Below, piece by piece: positions 7,860 to 15,689 of a stretch of 64,000 nucleotides of DNA. The stretch's first letter is position 1, and each line of letters begins with the position of its first letter. The stretch spans positions 17,125 to 81,124 of the forward strand of contig JBGSKY010000026.1 in the NCBI GenBank assembly GCA_041740995.1. Reading direction: 5' to 3'. This stretch comes from JBGSKY01 sp041740995. GTDB lineage: Bacteria; Planctomycetota; Planctomycetia; Pirellulales; Pirellulaceae. The notes below the pieces were generated by a model that saw only the letters and a list, made by a program, of their open reading frames with translations, made no database searches and was not told the DNA's origin. The position numbers and the translations under genes are program-made.

Positions 7860-8741
7860 ATGATTGTTAGTCGTCGAGGCAAGATATTCATCGGCCATTT
7901 CTAACCAAACTTCTGCAAGCGATTGATCAATTCCGAGCGGCATCGCGATCAGCCATCTTTTCGATGGAAATTTGGATTGCATTTCCGTCACGATTCGCCG
8001 CAATTCATTTGTTAAATGCCCTTCAAAGAGCAAATGTGGGTGGATGACTATCGTTTTGCTAGATGATTCAGTCGCGGCGCAAAGGATCGTATCTTCAACG
8101 CCATTTTTGTCGCCTGCAAAGAAACCAACGGCAGACCAGCTTGGACGATGAAAACGACCGAGAATTTCGACAAAGTCTCGCATGCGTTGACGAGCGCTCG
8201 CATCAGAAGTACCTCGGCCAACCATGACTCGAGCAACGTTGAAATCTATTTCTGCGAGGTCCGCAATGGGACGACAGCAAGTCTGGGCCTGTGTGCAATG
8301 CCCTGCGAACAAGCAGCCGCTAGAGTTGCTACATGCGATGGCTTGCTGGTATCGTAAGAGCGAAAGGTCGATCGCATGTGGACTGCAGTCCAGCGGCTCG
8401 ACTTGACCGATTACCTCGACATTAAATCGATCGCAAGCGTCGCGAACCGCATCAGGAATATCTTCCTGCGCATGAGCTGCCGAGAATAAGAGGATTGGAA
8501 CGACAAGGATTTGTGTAATGCCTTGTGCTTGTAGCTGTTCGACGGCCTGCTCGATGGTAGGGCTAGCAAGTTCAAGAAAGGCACTCTGAATTGCCACGTT
8601 TGGCACTTGCTGTTGCATCTGATCGACCAAGGAAAGAAACTGACGCTGGCCATCGACCAACCGAGTGCCATGGCCGACGACTAAGATCCCACCGCGATTG
8701 GATGCGAATCCTTCAAGCTCCGGATATACGACTGGTTCCAT
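7851..8741 (-). CDS. CbiX/sirohydrochlorin chelatase-type protein, two-domain
   Basis: 296 aa. The first domain (about 15-135) begins GGILVVGHGTRLVDGQRQF with the conserved GHG, and has VPILLFSAAHAQEDIP, whose histidine corresponds to the second metal-site histidine (PLLLxxGxHxxxDIP) of CbiX/SirB. The second domain (about 155-285) is a degenerate repeat with VIHPHLLFEGHLTNEL. The family inserts Co2+ or Fe2+ into sirohydrochlorin on the way to cobalamin or siroheme. No other corrin or siroheme genes are nearby. It is the last gene of a minus-strand group, 20 bases after the OBG-type GTPase. The metal cannot be told from sequence. Confidence 0.85.
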   Translation of the reverse strand: MEPVVYPELEGFASNRGGILVVGHGTRLVDGQRQFLSLVDQMQQQVPNVAIQSAFLELASPTIEQAVEQLQAQGITQILVVPILLFSAAHAQEDIPDAVRDACDRFNVEVIGQVEPLDCSPHAIDLSLLRYQQAIACSNSSGCLFAGHCTQAQTCCRPIADLAEIDFNVARVMVGRGTSDASARQRMRDFVEILGRFHRPSWSAVGFFAGDKNGVEDTILCAATESSSKTIVIHPHLLFEGHLTNELRRIVTEMQSKFPSKRWLIAMPLGIDQSLAEVWLEMADEYLASTTNNHSA

Positions 8742-8761
8742 ATTTATACAAACTTGCTTAT

Positions 8762-9763
8762 TTATTGATTTAGCAGTTGAACGATATCACCATCGCGTGG
8801 CTGAAACTCGCGGTGGACAACCATTGGCGTCACTTCTCCGACACGCCAAATTTTCGCCGACTGGAATCGCTTCGCTAGATCTTGATGGATTTGAAGAGCG
8901 AAATGTGTCAGGTTATCACCTTGTTTAATTAAGATCGGGAGATTGTTTTTGGGATCGCCCTTCCCTTTTTTCAATGATTTTGCGTAGACGCGAATGGCAA
9001 GCGATTGCATAAAAATTGCTGACAAAAGTGCATCACAACCCTCGCCGGTTTCCGCTGAAATCTCGATAGACGGAATATCAAGTGCCGCGAGCTTGCGAGC
9101 AGTGGAACGGCGCGAAACTTGCCGCTGGCAATCGCACTTGGTGTAAACTGCAATCGCTGCCGTCAAGGTCACACCTCGAATTTGTTCGTCGTAGCCGGTT
9201 CTCTTGCCAAGTCTACTTTTGCTGTTTTGAAACTGCTCGATTAATTGAAAGGTTTGTTCGTCGGTACTGCGGCAGGTTGAATCAATGACGATCAAAACCA
9301 TCGCCGCAGAACGCGTCGCATCCAGTGGGATTGTATCTGGCGATTCAGCGAGGCTTGCAGGCATGTCCAGAAGCTGGAAGCCAATATCTTGATACGATGC
9401 AATTGCTGAGTGAGGCTGAAGTGTTGTGAATGGATACTCAGCAACGAGCGAATTACTGCTGGTTAAACGGTTGAACAACCGACTCTTTCCAGCATTTGGT
9501 AAACCGACCACCAGAACTGGGCCGATCACGTGTGGCGGTAGGGTGTCTGTCTTAACTCTGACGCGTTTCGAGCTGGGTTCTTGCTCAACGACACGCAACT
9601 TGGATAGTCGAGATTTGATTTCCGCTTGTAGCTTTTCGGTTCCTTTGTGCTTGGGAATCTCGCGAAGCATTTCCTCTAGTGCGGAGACTTGCTGAGCGAC
9701 CGACTTCGCATCTCTAAATCTTTGTTCAGCTCTCCGGAACTGTGGCGTAAGATTGGCGGGCAC
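8762..9763 (-). CDS. OBG/DRG-type GTPase with C-terminal TGS domain, GTG start
   Basis: 333 aa from GTG 9763. This start gives MPANLTPQFRRAEQRF, the usual N-terminus of this family, has AGGAG upstream and leaves a 26-base gap to the previous gene, whereas the longest frame would overlap it. The helical N-terminus (1-60) includes IPKHKGTEKLQAEIKSRLSKL. The G domain has G1 GLPNAGKS (87-94), G2 YPFTT, G3 as DMPA (usually DxPG, so the glycine is missing) and G4 TKCD. The C-terminal TGS-like domain (about 270-333) ends HREFQPRDGDIVQLLNQ. Such GTPases act on ribosome-associated processes. The target is unknown. Confidence 0.85.
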   Translation of the reverse strand: MPANLTPQFRRAEQRFRDAKSVAQQVSALEEMLREIPKHKGTEKLQAEIKSRLSKLRVVEQEPSSKRVRVKTDTLPPHVIGPVLVVGLPNAGKSRLFNRLTSSNSLVAEYPFTTLQPHSAIASYQDIGFQLLDMPASLAESPDTIPLDATRSAAMVLIVIDSTCRSTDEQTFQLIEQFQNSKSRLGKRTGYDEQIRGVTLTAAIAVYTKCDCQRQVSRRSTARKLAALDIPSIEISAETGEGCDALLSAIFMQSLAIRVYAKSLKKGKGDPKNNLPILIKQGDNLTHFALQIHQDLAKRFQSAKIWRVGEVTPMVVHREFQPRDGDIVQLLNQ

Positions 9764-9789
9764 GTACGACCGAGGCTCCTGACTGGAAG

Positions 9790-10047
9790 CTATTGTTCTA
9801 GCGGTTGTTTCTGCTTTGCACTTCTTACCCGAAGGAATTGTCGCGCGGCCCAGCATGCACCAGACGTTACAAAAAATGCGACTATCGATATTGCCAGCCA
9901 AGCATGAGGCGCATCGAGAAACTGATGTGCGATCGGATTTGAGTCCGAATCAAAAACACCATGACTCGGGTGCGCGTAAGCCGAAGCCGCGACCGAAGAG
10001 CCAACTACACCCAATACTAATTGCGACACAAGAATGCGTTTCATCAA
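9790..10047 (-). CDS. Small exported/membrane protein with HPSHG motif
   Basis: 85 aa. A signal peptide (MMKRILVSQLVLGVVGSSVAASAYA) is followed by HPSHGVFDSD, a histidine-rich stretch with further histidines (IAHQFLDAPHAW), then one membrane helix (about 49-68) and a short basic tail. The histidine spacing could bind metal, but this is inference. It lies between the FabZ-like gene (9 bases upstream) and the GTPase (26 bases downstream), so all appear cotranscribed. No named family is recognised. Confidence 0.7.
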   Translation of the reverse strand: MMKRILVSQLVLGVVGSSVAASAYAHPSHGVFDSDSNPIAHQFLDAPHAWLAISIVAFFVTSGACWAARQFLRVRSAKQKQPLEQ

Positions 10048-10056
10048 GCGGTATTT

Positions 10057-10569
10057 CTACGATTTAAGATTGGTTAAAGCGGCCACTGGAATTGCGATCC
10101 CTTTCAAGACACCTTCAAGTACCAGATTATTTCGCACGAAACCTTGAAATAGACTGACGATCATTCGACCGCGACGTACGCGAATCTGTTGACACATGAC
10201 AACGAGTCGATCGCCTGGAATTACCGGATCACGAAAACGGACATCTTCCAACCCGCCGAAGCCTACCATTTCCGCACCAAGCAGATCATATTTGGTCGCA
10301 CAGTAGCTACAAAGTTGGGCGACCGATTCCAACATAACTACTCCTGGCATCAACGGCATTCCGGGCATATGACCTCGCACCCAGAATTCTTGATCAGTGA
10401 TGTCCTTGTAGCCAACACAGATTTTGTTTTCGGGGTCTTCAAGAACAATGGCGGTCAGTTGCTCCATCTCAAACCGTTGGGCATTGTATTTGCGAATTTC
10501 GTTTATATCAGCCGTTATTTTCGACAAATCCAAAGTGCTTGGATCGACAATAAATTCTTTTGCACCCAC
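10057..10569 (-). CDS. FabZ/FabA-like 3-hydroxyacyl-ACP dehydratase, GTG start
   Basis: 171 aa from GTG 10569, preceded by AGGCG at good spacing; the frame continues upstream but without plausible coding. It has a hot-dog fold with the active-site segment FWVRGHMPGMPLMPGVVMLESVAQL, equivalent to FxGHFPxxPIxPGVLxxExxAQ of FabZ (catalytic His in GHMPG, Glu in MLES). CYGxK-type FabZ features follow (FGGLEDVRFRDPVIPGD). The enzyme dehydrates 3-hydroxyacyl-ACP to trans-2-enoyl-ACP. The N-terminal extension of about 55 residues (VDPSTLDLSKITADINEIRKYN) is typical of the planctomycete form. It heads the group leading to the small exported protein, GTPase and CbiX. Confidence 0.87.
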   Translation of the reverse strand: MGAKEFIVDPSTLDLSKITADINEIRKYNAQRFEMEQLTAIVLEDPENKICVGYKDITDQEFWVRGHMPGMPLMPGVVMLESVAQLCSYCATKYDLLGAEMVGFGGLEDVRFRDPVIPGDRLVVMCQQIRVRRGRMIVSLFQGFVRNNLVLEGVLKGIAIPVAALTNLKS

Positions 10570-10740
10570 AGTTCGCCTAGTTGAGTTGGGGAAATCGGAT
10601 TCTTGCTTTAGTTTTAATGCGCTGTTGCTCAATCGCAAGGACGCATGGAAGAAATTCGCTTTCAAACATCTTACTCTACGAAAGGTAAGTTGTATGTTCG
10701 GAGCCCAAAACAACGTGTTTTCCCAATAAATTGGGTAGGC

Positions 10741-11874
10741 TTACGCGTCAAAATTGACGTCATCTTCCAGTTGTCGCAGTTCTTCTAGCCAAACACGAAT
10801 CTCGTTGTCATACTCGCTCGCCAGATTGCTTAGCACGAGTTGTCGGTGAAACGAAGCGGCTCCATCTTCCAGTAATTCTGCTGCTTCAGCGCTCGGGAAA
10901 CGCTTGTTCGGATCGGCGGCAATCAATCCACGACAGAGCTTCATCAGAAGATCGTTTCGTGTTACTTCTTCGGGAAGAATTTCATGCAAACGCTGAGGCA
11001 AAGTTCTTTTCGCTTCGAGCAACTGACTGAGCGAATCTTGGTCGCTGAAACATGGCCGACCTGCGAGCAGTTCGATCAGAACGTAACCGAGCGAAGCCAA
11101 ATCGCTCCGCGGCGAAACGGTCGTGTTTTCTAACACTTCTGGGGCTGCGTACGCCGGCGTGCAAGTTCGAACTGGTGGCGGATCATTCAATTCATAGGCT
11201 GAGCCCATGTCGATCAGCTTCGCGTGACCAGTCCGTTTGAGCATGATGTTGGACGGCTTCACATCCGCATGAACGATTTTCTCGCGATGAAGCGCCGCTA
11301 AAGCGACCAGACAATCGCGGACGATTGCCACTGCAACGCCGGCCTTGAAGCGGCATTGTTCTGGACCTGCGGTAACAACCACGCTGTTGATGTAGTCCCA
11401 ACGTTTATGATTCACGCGGCCGCGAATCTGAGCCAAACGGCGAATCGAAATCAAATCTCGAAGATCATATCCGTCGACCCACTCCATCACCATAATTCGA
11501 ATTCGGTTTCGATCGACGAAATCTTGAACATCCAGAACGCCATCATGTTGAATCCTCGCAATTCGTGATGCGACTTGACCAATTCTCTTCATTGCCAGTT
11601 CGTACGCGGATTGGGTATCAAATCGCTCCGGCGAAAAGACCTTCATCGCAACTGGCAGCATGAATCCATCGGAGCCTCGACGATGAGAAAGAAAGACAAT
11701 CCCCTGCCCGCCTGATCCTAAGACTTTGGAAAACCTGTGATAAGTCATCCACTGTAGCCGCTGCTCTCGCAAAATACCGTCGTAGCGAGAAATCAACTCG
11801 ATGTTGTCGCCCTGACGACCATCTGCACCGAGAGTTTGTGTTCGTTGATCACCGACAAAGGTAGTAGAGTGCAT
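10741..11874 (-). CDS. Serine/threonine protein kinase, non-RD type
   Basis: 377 aa from ATG 11874 (TTG 11910 possible). It is a cytosolic Hanks-type kinase with no membrane helix. Glycine loop LGSGGQGIVFL, VAIK-lysine in VAMKVF, gatekeeper region MVMEWVDGYDL, catalytic loop HADVKPSN with Asp, Lys and Asn present, magnesium loop DMGSA in place of DFG, then TPAYAAPEVL (APE motif) and SDLASLGYVLIELLAGR. The arginine of HRD is replaced by Ala, so activation-loop phosphorylation control is probably absent. A segment of about 20 residues is inserted before the catalytic loop. Targets are unknown. It sits 171 bases upstream of the FabZ-like gene on the same strand. Confidence 0.9.
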   Translation of the reverse strand: MHSTTFVGDQRTQTLGADGRQGDNIELISRYDGILREQRLQWMTYHRFSKVLGSGGQGIVFLSHRRGSDGFMLPVAMKVFSPERFDTQSAYELAMKRIGQVASRIARIQHDGVLDVQDFVDRNRIRIMVMEWVDGYDLRDLISIRRLAQIRGRVNHKRWDYINSVVVTAGPEQCRFKAGVAVAIVRDCLVALAALHREKIVHADVKPSNIMLKRTGHAKLIDMGSAYELNDPPPVRTCTPAYAAPEVLENTTVSPRSDLASLGYVLIELLAGRPCFSDQDSLSQLLEAKRTLPQRLHEILPEEVTRNDLLMKLCRGLIAADPNKRFPSAEAAELLEDGAASFHRQLVLSNLASEYDNEIRVWLEELRQLEDDVNFDA

Positions 11875-12157
11875 CCTGATACCCAACAGAGCCTGCAACG
11901 ATTGCCGCAAAAACGGTTTTTGCCGAACACAATTCGCTGCCAGCGCGCATCCAAAGGCAATGCAGCGTTAAGTCGGCATTTGTTCTACCGCAATTGTCCA
12001 ATGTGGTGTCCCGCCGAGCAATCCTATTCTAGCCACTTTCTCCACAAAGAAAGATACCAATCCTATATTCGATCGCGTTAACGACGAACATTCGTTGCGG
12101 GCGAGTGGATTATTCCCTTGTGTGCAATTAAGGGAGGAATCTTGTCGGTAGATTCTG

Positions 12158-14716
12158 TTAGAAGTTGCGGCTGCGTCCGAAGCGAGCCCGAAACTCATTG
12201 AAATCGGCACCGTTGATGGAAGTCCCTGCATCGAAATTGAAAAGAGGGTTGAAATTCGAGCTTCCTAGAGTTGAACCGAAGGCAGTGCGAAACGCGTTGA
12301 AATCACCACCGTTGACACTGCCAAATCCATCCACGTCGCCGAACAGACGAAAGAATCGGTCCGTTGATAATTCGCCGCGAATATAATCGCCGCCGCTGAG
12401 TTGTTGGCCGCTGCTCTGAACCGAATTCGATTTCACCGTTAAACGATAATTTCCATCTGCTAAAGAGCCGGCGATCACGCTACTGCCAGAAAACGTCAAT
12501 TGGGCGATAGAGCCGCTAGTGTTCCCAATGTCAGCCGCCGTAATTGTTAATTCGCTAGCTGCGATTGGAACGAAGGCACCGTTAAGGCGTTGCTCTAAAA
12601 CAAAAGCGTTCGAATTCCAGGTCACGGCGGTATCAAAATTTACCAAAATCGACTTGACTAGAGAACGCTGGTTGGAGCCGTCGCCAAACTGAACAGATTG
12701 CACATTGAGAGCGGCACCAGTCACGTTTACCGTCGTAGTCACGAGATTTGACAAACTTGGGGAACCGTTGTCTGAGACTAGTAATGCAATGGTATACAAA
12801 CCAGCGACTGAGAATTGGACCTGAGGGTTTGCACCGCTAACATCGGTGTCGAAAGTAGTACCGTTGTAGTTGAGATCCCAAGCGAAACTTAGCATTTGGG
12901 CTGTGTCCTGATCGGTCGCGGTACCATTCAATACCAAGAGTTGATTTACCGATGTGGAATACGGACCGCTGGTAGATCCCACCGGAGCATCGTTCGCGTC
13001 AACGACGTGGATTGAGAAATTGTTCTCAACACTCAAACCGCCTTGGTCGGTTGCTCGAACGCGAATTGAATAGGTCGACTTCACCTCGAAATCGAAGGAC
13101 ACGGCCGAACGAAGTTGGTTTCCAGCTATGGTGAAACTAGAGTTGTCTGTTGAGCCGGTTCCGCTGACCAAAGCGAAGGTAAACGTTGCATTCGCGTCGG
13201 GATCGCTTGCCGAGAACGTCCCGATCGGGGAATTAGAACTTAAGTTTTCGGCGATCATCGATCCAACCAAAGACACCGAAGTTGGTGCCTCGTTGACGTT
13301 AGTTATCGATATTTGAATCGCTCTGGCAAGAAATGCTCCGAACTGGTCGGTCGTACGTACTCGAACCGTGTAGCTCGACTTCGTTTCGAAATCAAACACT
13401 GCCGAGGTGCGGAGCTGATTGCCAACGATTGCGAAGCTAGAATTGTCAGCGTCGCCGGTGCCACTGACTAAATTATAAGTGAATGTATCTCCTGCGTTTG
13501 GGTCGACCGAGGTCAAGGTTCCGACGGTCGTTCCAACGGGGGCGTTTTCGGCAACCGATGAAGGGCTTAAATCAATAAAGGTGGGCGTCTGGTTGGCAAA
13601 ATAGTAGTCAGCAACTACGGGCAGATGGTCGCTAACGGTCGTCAATAGATTCAAGATGGTTGTGCGATTGGCCATCCCAGTCAGAGCTGTATTTGAAGTG
13701 CTATTGATGCTGCTATTTCGAGGAAGCGAGCCATTATTGCCAAAAACGCGGTAGGAATTAGCGAAGTATTCCAGCCCCAAATTGTCAGTCCATTCACCGG
13801 TAAGCAATTGGAAATCGAAGCGGTCGTCCAAACCGCCGCCAACAAACCCATTGGGTGCATTTTGTAATGGGGCTTGAGTGAAGAGTGATCGAAAAGCAAC
13901 GCTACTATTATTGTTCCAAACTCCAGGTGTATTAATCGGATCGAAGGCTTGACCATTGCCGCTTGCAAGCAGAGTTTGATAGGAGTCTTCGGAGCTGCTT
14001 TGGATGTTGTAGTCGCCCGCGTAAATTATGTGAGTACCCTGCGGCAGCGCGTTTGAGTTGGCCCGGATCGACAGTGCTTCAACCTGTCGTCGCGCTTCGT
14101 TGTCCGAGCCGGGACTTGCTTTATAATGGCTGTTGTAAACGTAAAAATCATTGCCAAGCGGTAGCCCAACGGGGCGAAGCTGGTAACGAATGGTCTGCCG
14201 GGGCGCACCATTCGTGCTGTGCGTTCCAACACCTAGTTCATTAATCAGTTGCACCGTTTGTGTATTGAAGACCAGCCCCACCGTTTCGTTGCCGCTTGTG
14301 GAAGTGCCGTTCAAGTTGCCGCGTGAATAGACGTTTGGTCCGTATATGGCATTAAGCTGCGAGACCACGGCTGCAGTGCTAGTAATTTGCGTACGCACTT
14401 CTTGAATTGCAAGGACATCGATCGGTCGCGCACGCGCATTAATGGTTTCGTTACCGATCGCTTGTAGCACTGTTCCGAGATCGCTTGAAGGTGACCCGTC
14501 GAATGCCAAGATGTTGTAAGAGACGATGCGCAAATCTCCAAGCGCCAATAAACGTCGCATTTCAAGCGATTCGAAGCTTAAAAAAGATCGGCGAACATTG
14601 AGGATTCGGTGCCTAACTTGTTTCTGGCCGCGCAGAAAATCAATCGCGATTCTTACATACTTAAGCGCATCTGCTTGAACTGTTAAAACCGCAACGCTTG
14701 TCAGAAATTTTTTCAC
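12158..14716 (-). CDS. Secreted endonuclease/exonuclease/phosphatase-family protein with cadherin-like, PKD-like and dockerin-like domains
   Basis: 852 aa. The N-terminus carries FESLEMRRLLA, the planctomycete motif near the start of giant exported proteins. The EEP nuclease domain (about 60-370) has its catalytic set: N in VSYNIL, E in AIQEVR, D-x-N in AGDYNIQ and SDH in TVSDHLPVV. Two cadherin-like repeats follow (about 375-565, the IAENLSSNSPIGTFSASDPD type), then a PKD-like domain (about 570-660), a conserved beta-rich module (670-795) and a C-terminal dockerin-like pair of Ca loops (DVDGFGSVNGGDFNAFR and DAGTSINGADFNEFR) ending RFGRSRNF. It probably degrades extracellular nucleic acids or cleaves phosphodiester or phosphate substrates. 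The C-terminal 190 residues resemble those of the 15690-19541 protein. Confidence 0.85.
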   Translation of the reverse strand: MKKFLTSVAVLTVQADALKYVRIAIDFLRGQKQVRHRILNVRRSFLSFESLEMRRLLALGDLRIVSYNILAFDGSPSSDLGTVLQAIGNETINARARPIDVLAIQEVRTQITSTAAVVSQLNAIYGPNVYSRGNLNGTSTSGNETVGLVFNTQTVQLINELGVGTHSTNGAPRQTIRYQLRPVGLPLGNDFYVYNSHYKASPGSDNEARRQVEALSIRANSNALPQGTHIIYAGDYNIQSSSEDSYQTLLASGNGQAFDPINTPGVWNNNSSVAFRSLFTQAPLQNAPNGFVGGGLDDRFDFQLLTGEWTDNLGLEYFANSYRVFGNNGSLPRNSSINSTSNTALTGMANRTTILNLLTTVSDHLPVVADYYFANQTPTFIDLSPSSVAENAPVGTTVGTLTSVDPNAGDTFTYNLVSGTGDADNSSFAIVGNQLRTSAVFDFETKSSYTVRVRTTDQFGAFLARAIQISITNVNEAPTSVSLVGSMIAENLSSNSPIGTFSASDPDANATFTFALVSGTGSTDNSSFTIAGNQLRSAVSFDFEVKSTYSIRVRATDQGGLSVENNFSIHVVDANDAPVGSTSGPYSTSVNQLLVLNGTATDQDTAQMLSFAWDLNYNGTTFDTDVSGANPQVQFSVAGLYTIALLVSDNGSPSLSNLVTTTVNVTGAALNVQSVQFGDGSNQRSLVKSILVNFDTAVTWNSNAFVLEQRLNGAFVPIAASELTITAADIGNTSGSIAQLTFSGSSVIAGSLADGNYRLTVKSNSVQSSGQQLSGGDYIRGELSTDRFFRLFGDVDGFGSVNGGDFNAFRTAFGSTLGSSNFNPLFNFDAGTSINGADFNEFRARFGRSRNF

Positions 14717-14927
14717 GAATCGAAGTGCTCAGATTGAAAAAGAACGATGAGTATCTCAATCACGAATCGAAGTTCCCGACTCATGATTGGTCCAGCCAAA
14801 AAATTCGCCAGTGGCTGCTTGCTGTGTTTTAAAGATTATTTTCTACTTCCATCGCCTGGTGCCAAATTTTAGTCCGACTTAGTGAAATCCGACTATAGCA
14901 ACGCCTGAGATTTACGACGAAAGATTT

Positions 14928-14963
14928 AAATAAAAACGACCGCAACATGACTGCTGCGGTCGT
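14928..14963 (-). terminator. Rho-independent terminator of the PEP-CTERM gene
   Basis: Read on the minus strand, ACGACCGCA (14963-14955) pairs with TGCGGTCGT (14944-14936) in a perfect 9-bp stem with a 10-nt loop, followed by TTTTATTT. It lies about 50 bases past the stop of the gene at 15016. Confidence 0.8.
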
Positions 14964-15015
14964 AAGATTCTTTTTTGTAAGTCGTAAATGCCGACCATTT
15001 CGAGGCTTAAAAAAC

Positions 15016-15645
15016 TTAGCCTCGTTTTTGGCGGCGCCGAATCCAGATGCCACAGACTCCTGCAATCGCCAGTGCTGAGATCGTTGTCGGTTCAGGAACA
15101 GCGGAAACAGCTTGAAGGCTGCCACCAAAAAACTCGACAGAACCAGCCACGTCGGCACTGGAGTTGGAGAAGAAAAATTCTTCGCCAGGTTCAAAAAATC
15201 CAGGCGCGATACTAAATTGCGGACCGACTGCCGCGGCTGGGTTTGTTGCAAATGTAAAAGATGCAATTCGCGATGGACCGAACGGTCCAACAGGTCCAGT
15301 TCCAATAGTGGACCCATCGATACGATAAGCGATTCCGCTTGGAATATTCACTCCGTTTGTCGAATCGAGTTCGGCCAAAGTACCGAATGCAAACTCGTTG
15401 CGTGAAGTCAAAGTAAACGCCGTCGCATCGTAGTCGAGTGAAAAACTGTAGAACGAGAGGCTGCTAGTATCAGTCAGCTCCATAAAGATATCTGCAGTGA
15501 CGCTTTGGCCAGGTGTAAAGGTCCCCGACGATTGGATGCCATCAGCAGATGAAACATCGGTGCGAATGACAATCGCAGCAATCGAATCTGCGGCCAAGCA
15601 GATGACAGAAAGTACAATGGCCAGTGATAAAAAACAATTTTTCAT
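15016..15645 (-). CDS. PEP-CTERM sorting domain protein
   Basis: 209 aa. A signal peptide (MKNCFLSLAIVLSVICLAADSIAA) is followed by a beta-rich cohesin-like body of about 150 residues (GTFTPGQSVTADIFMELTD, FSLDYDATAFTL) and a classic PEP-CTERM tail: VPEPTTISALAIAGVCGIWIRRRQ, with the PEP motif, a membrane helix and an Arg cluster. Such proteins are exported and processed by exosortase into the envelope or matrix. No exosortase gene is in the window. The cognate terminator lies just downstream. Ligand and function are unknown. Confidence 0.85.
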   Translation of the reverse strand: MKNCFLSLAIVLSVICLAADSIAAIVIRTDVSSADGIQSSGTFTPGQSVTADIFMELTDTSSLSFYSFSLDYDATAFTLTSRNEFAFGTLAELDSTNGVNIPSGIAYRIDGSTIGTGPVGPFGPSRIASFTFATNPAAAVGPQFSIAPGFFEPGEEFFFSNSSADVAGSVEFFGGSLQAVSAVPEPTTISALAIAGVCGIWIRRRQKRG

Positions 15646-15689
15646 AAATCAATTTCCTGTAAAATTCGGATACCTACGTTATAGACTAA

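Noticed and set aside
14829..15317. 162-codon minus-strand frame over the PEP-CTERM gene end and terminator
   Set aside because: Shadow of the PEP-CTERM gene in another frame; runs through a terminator hairpin.
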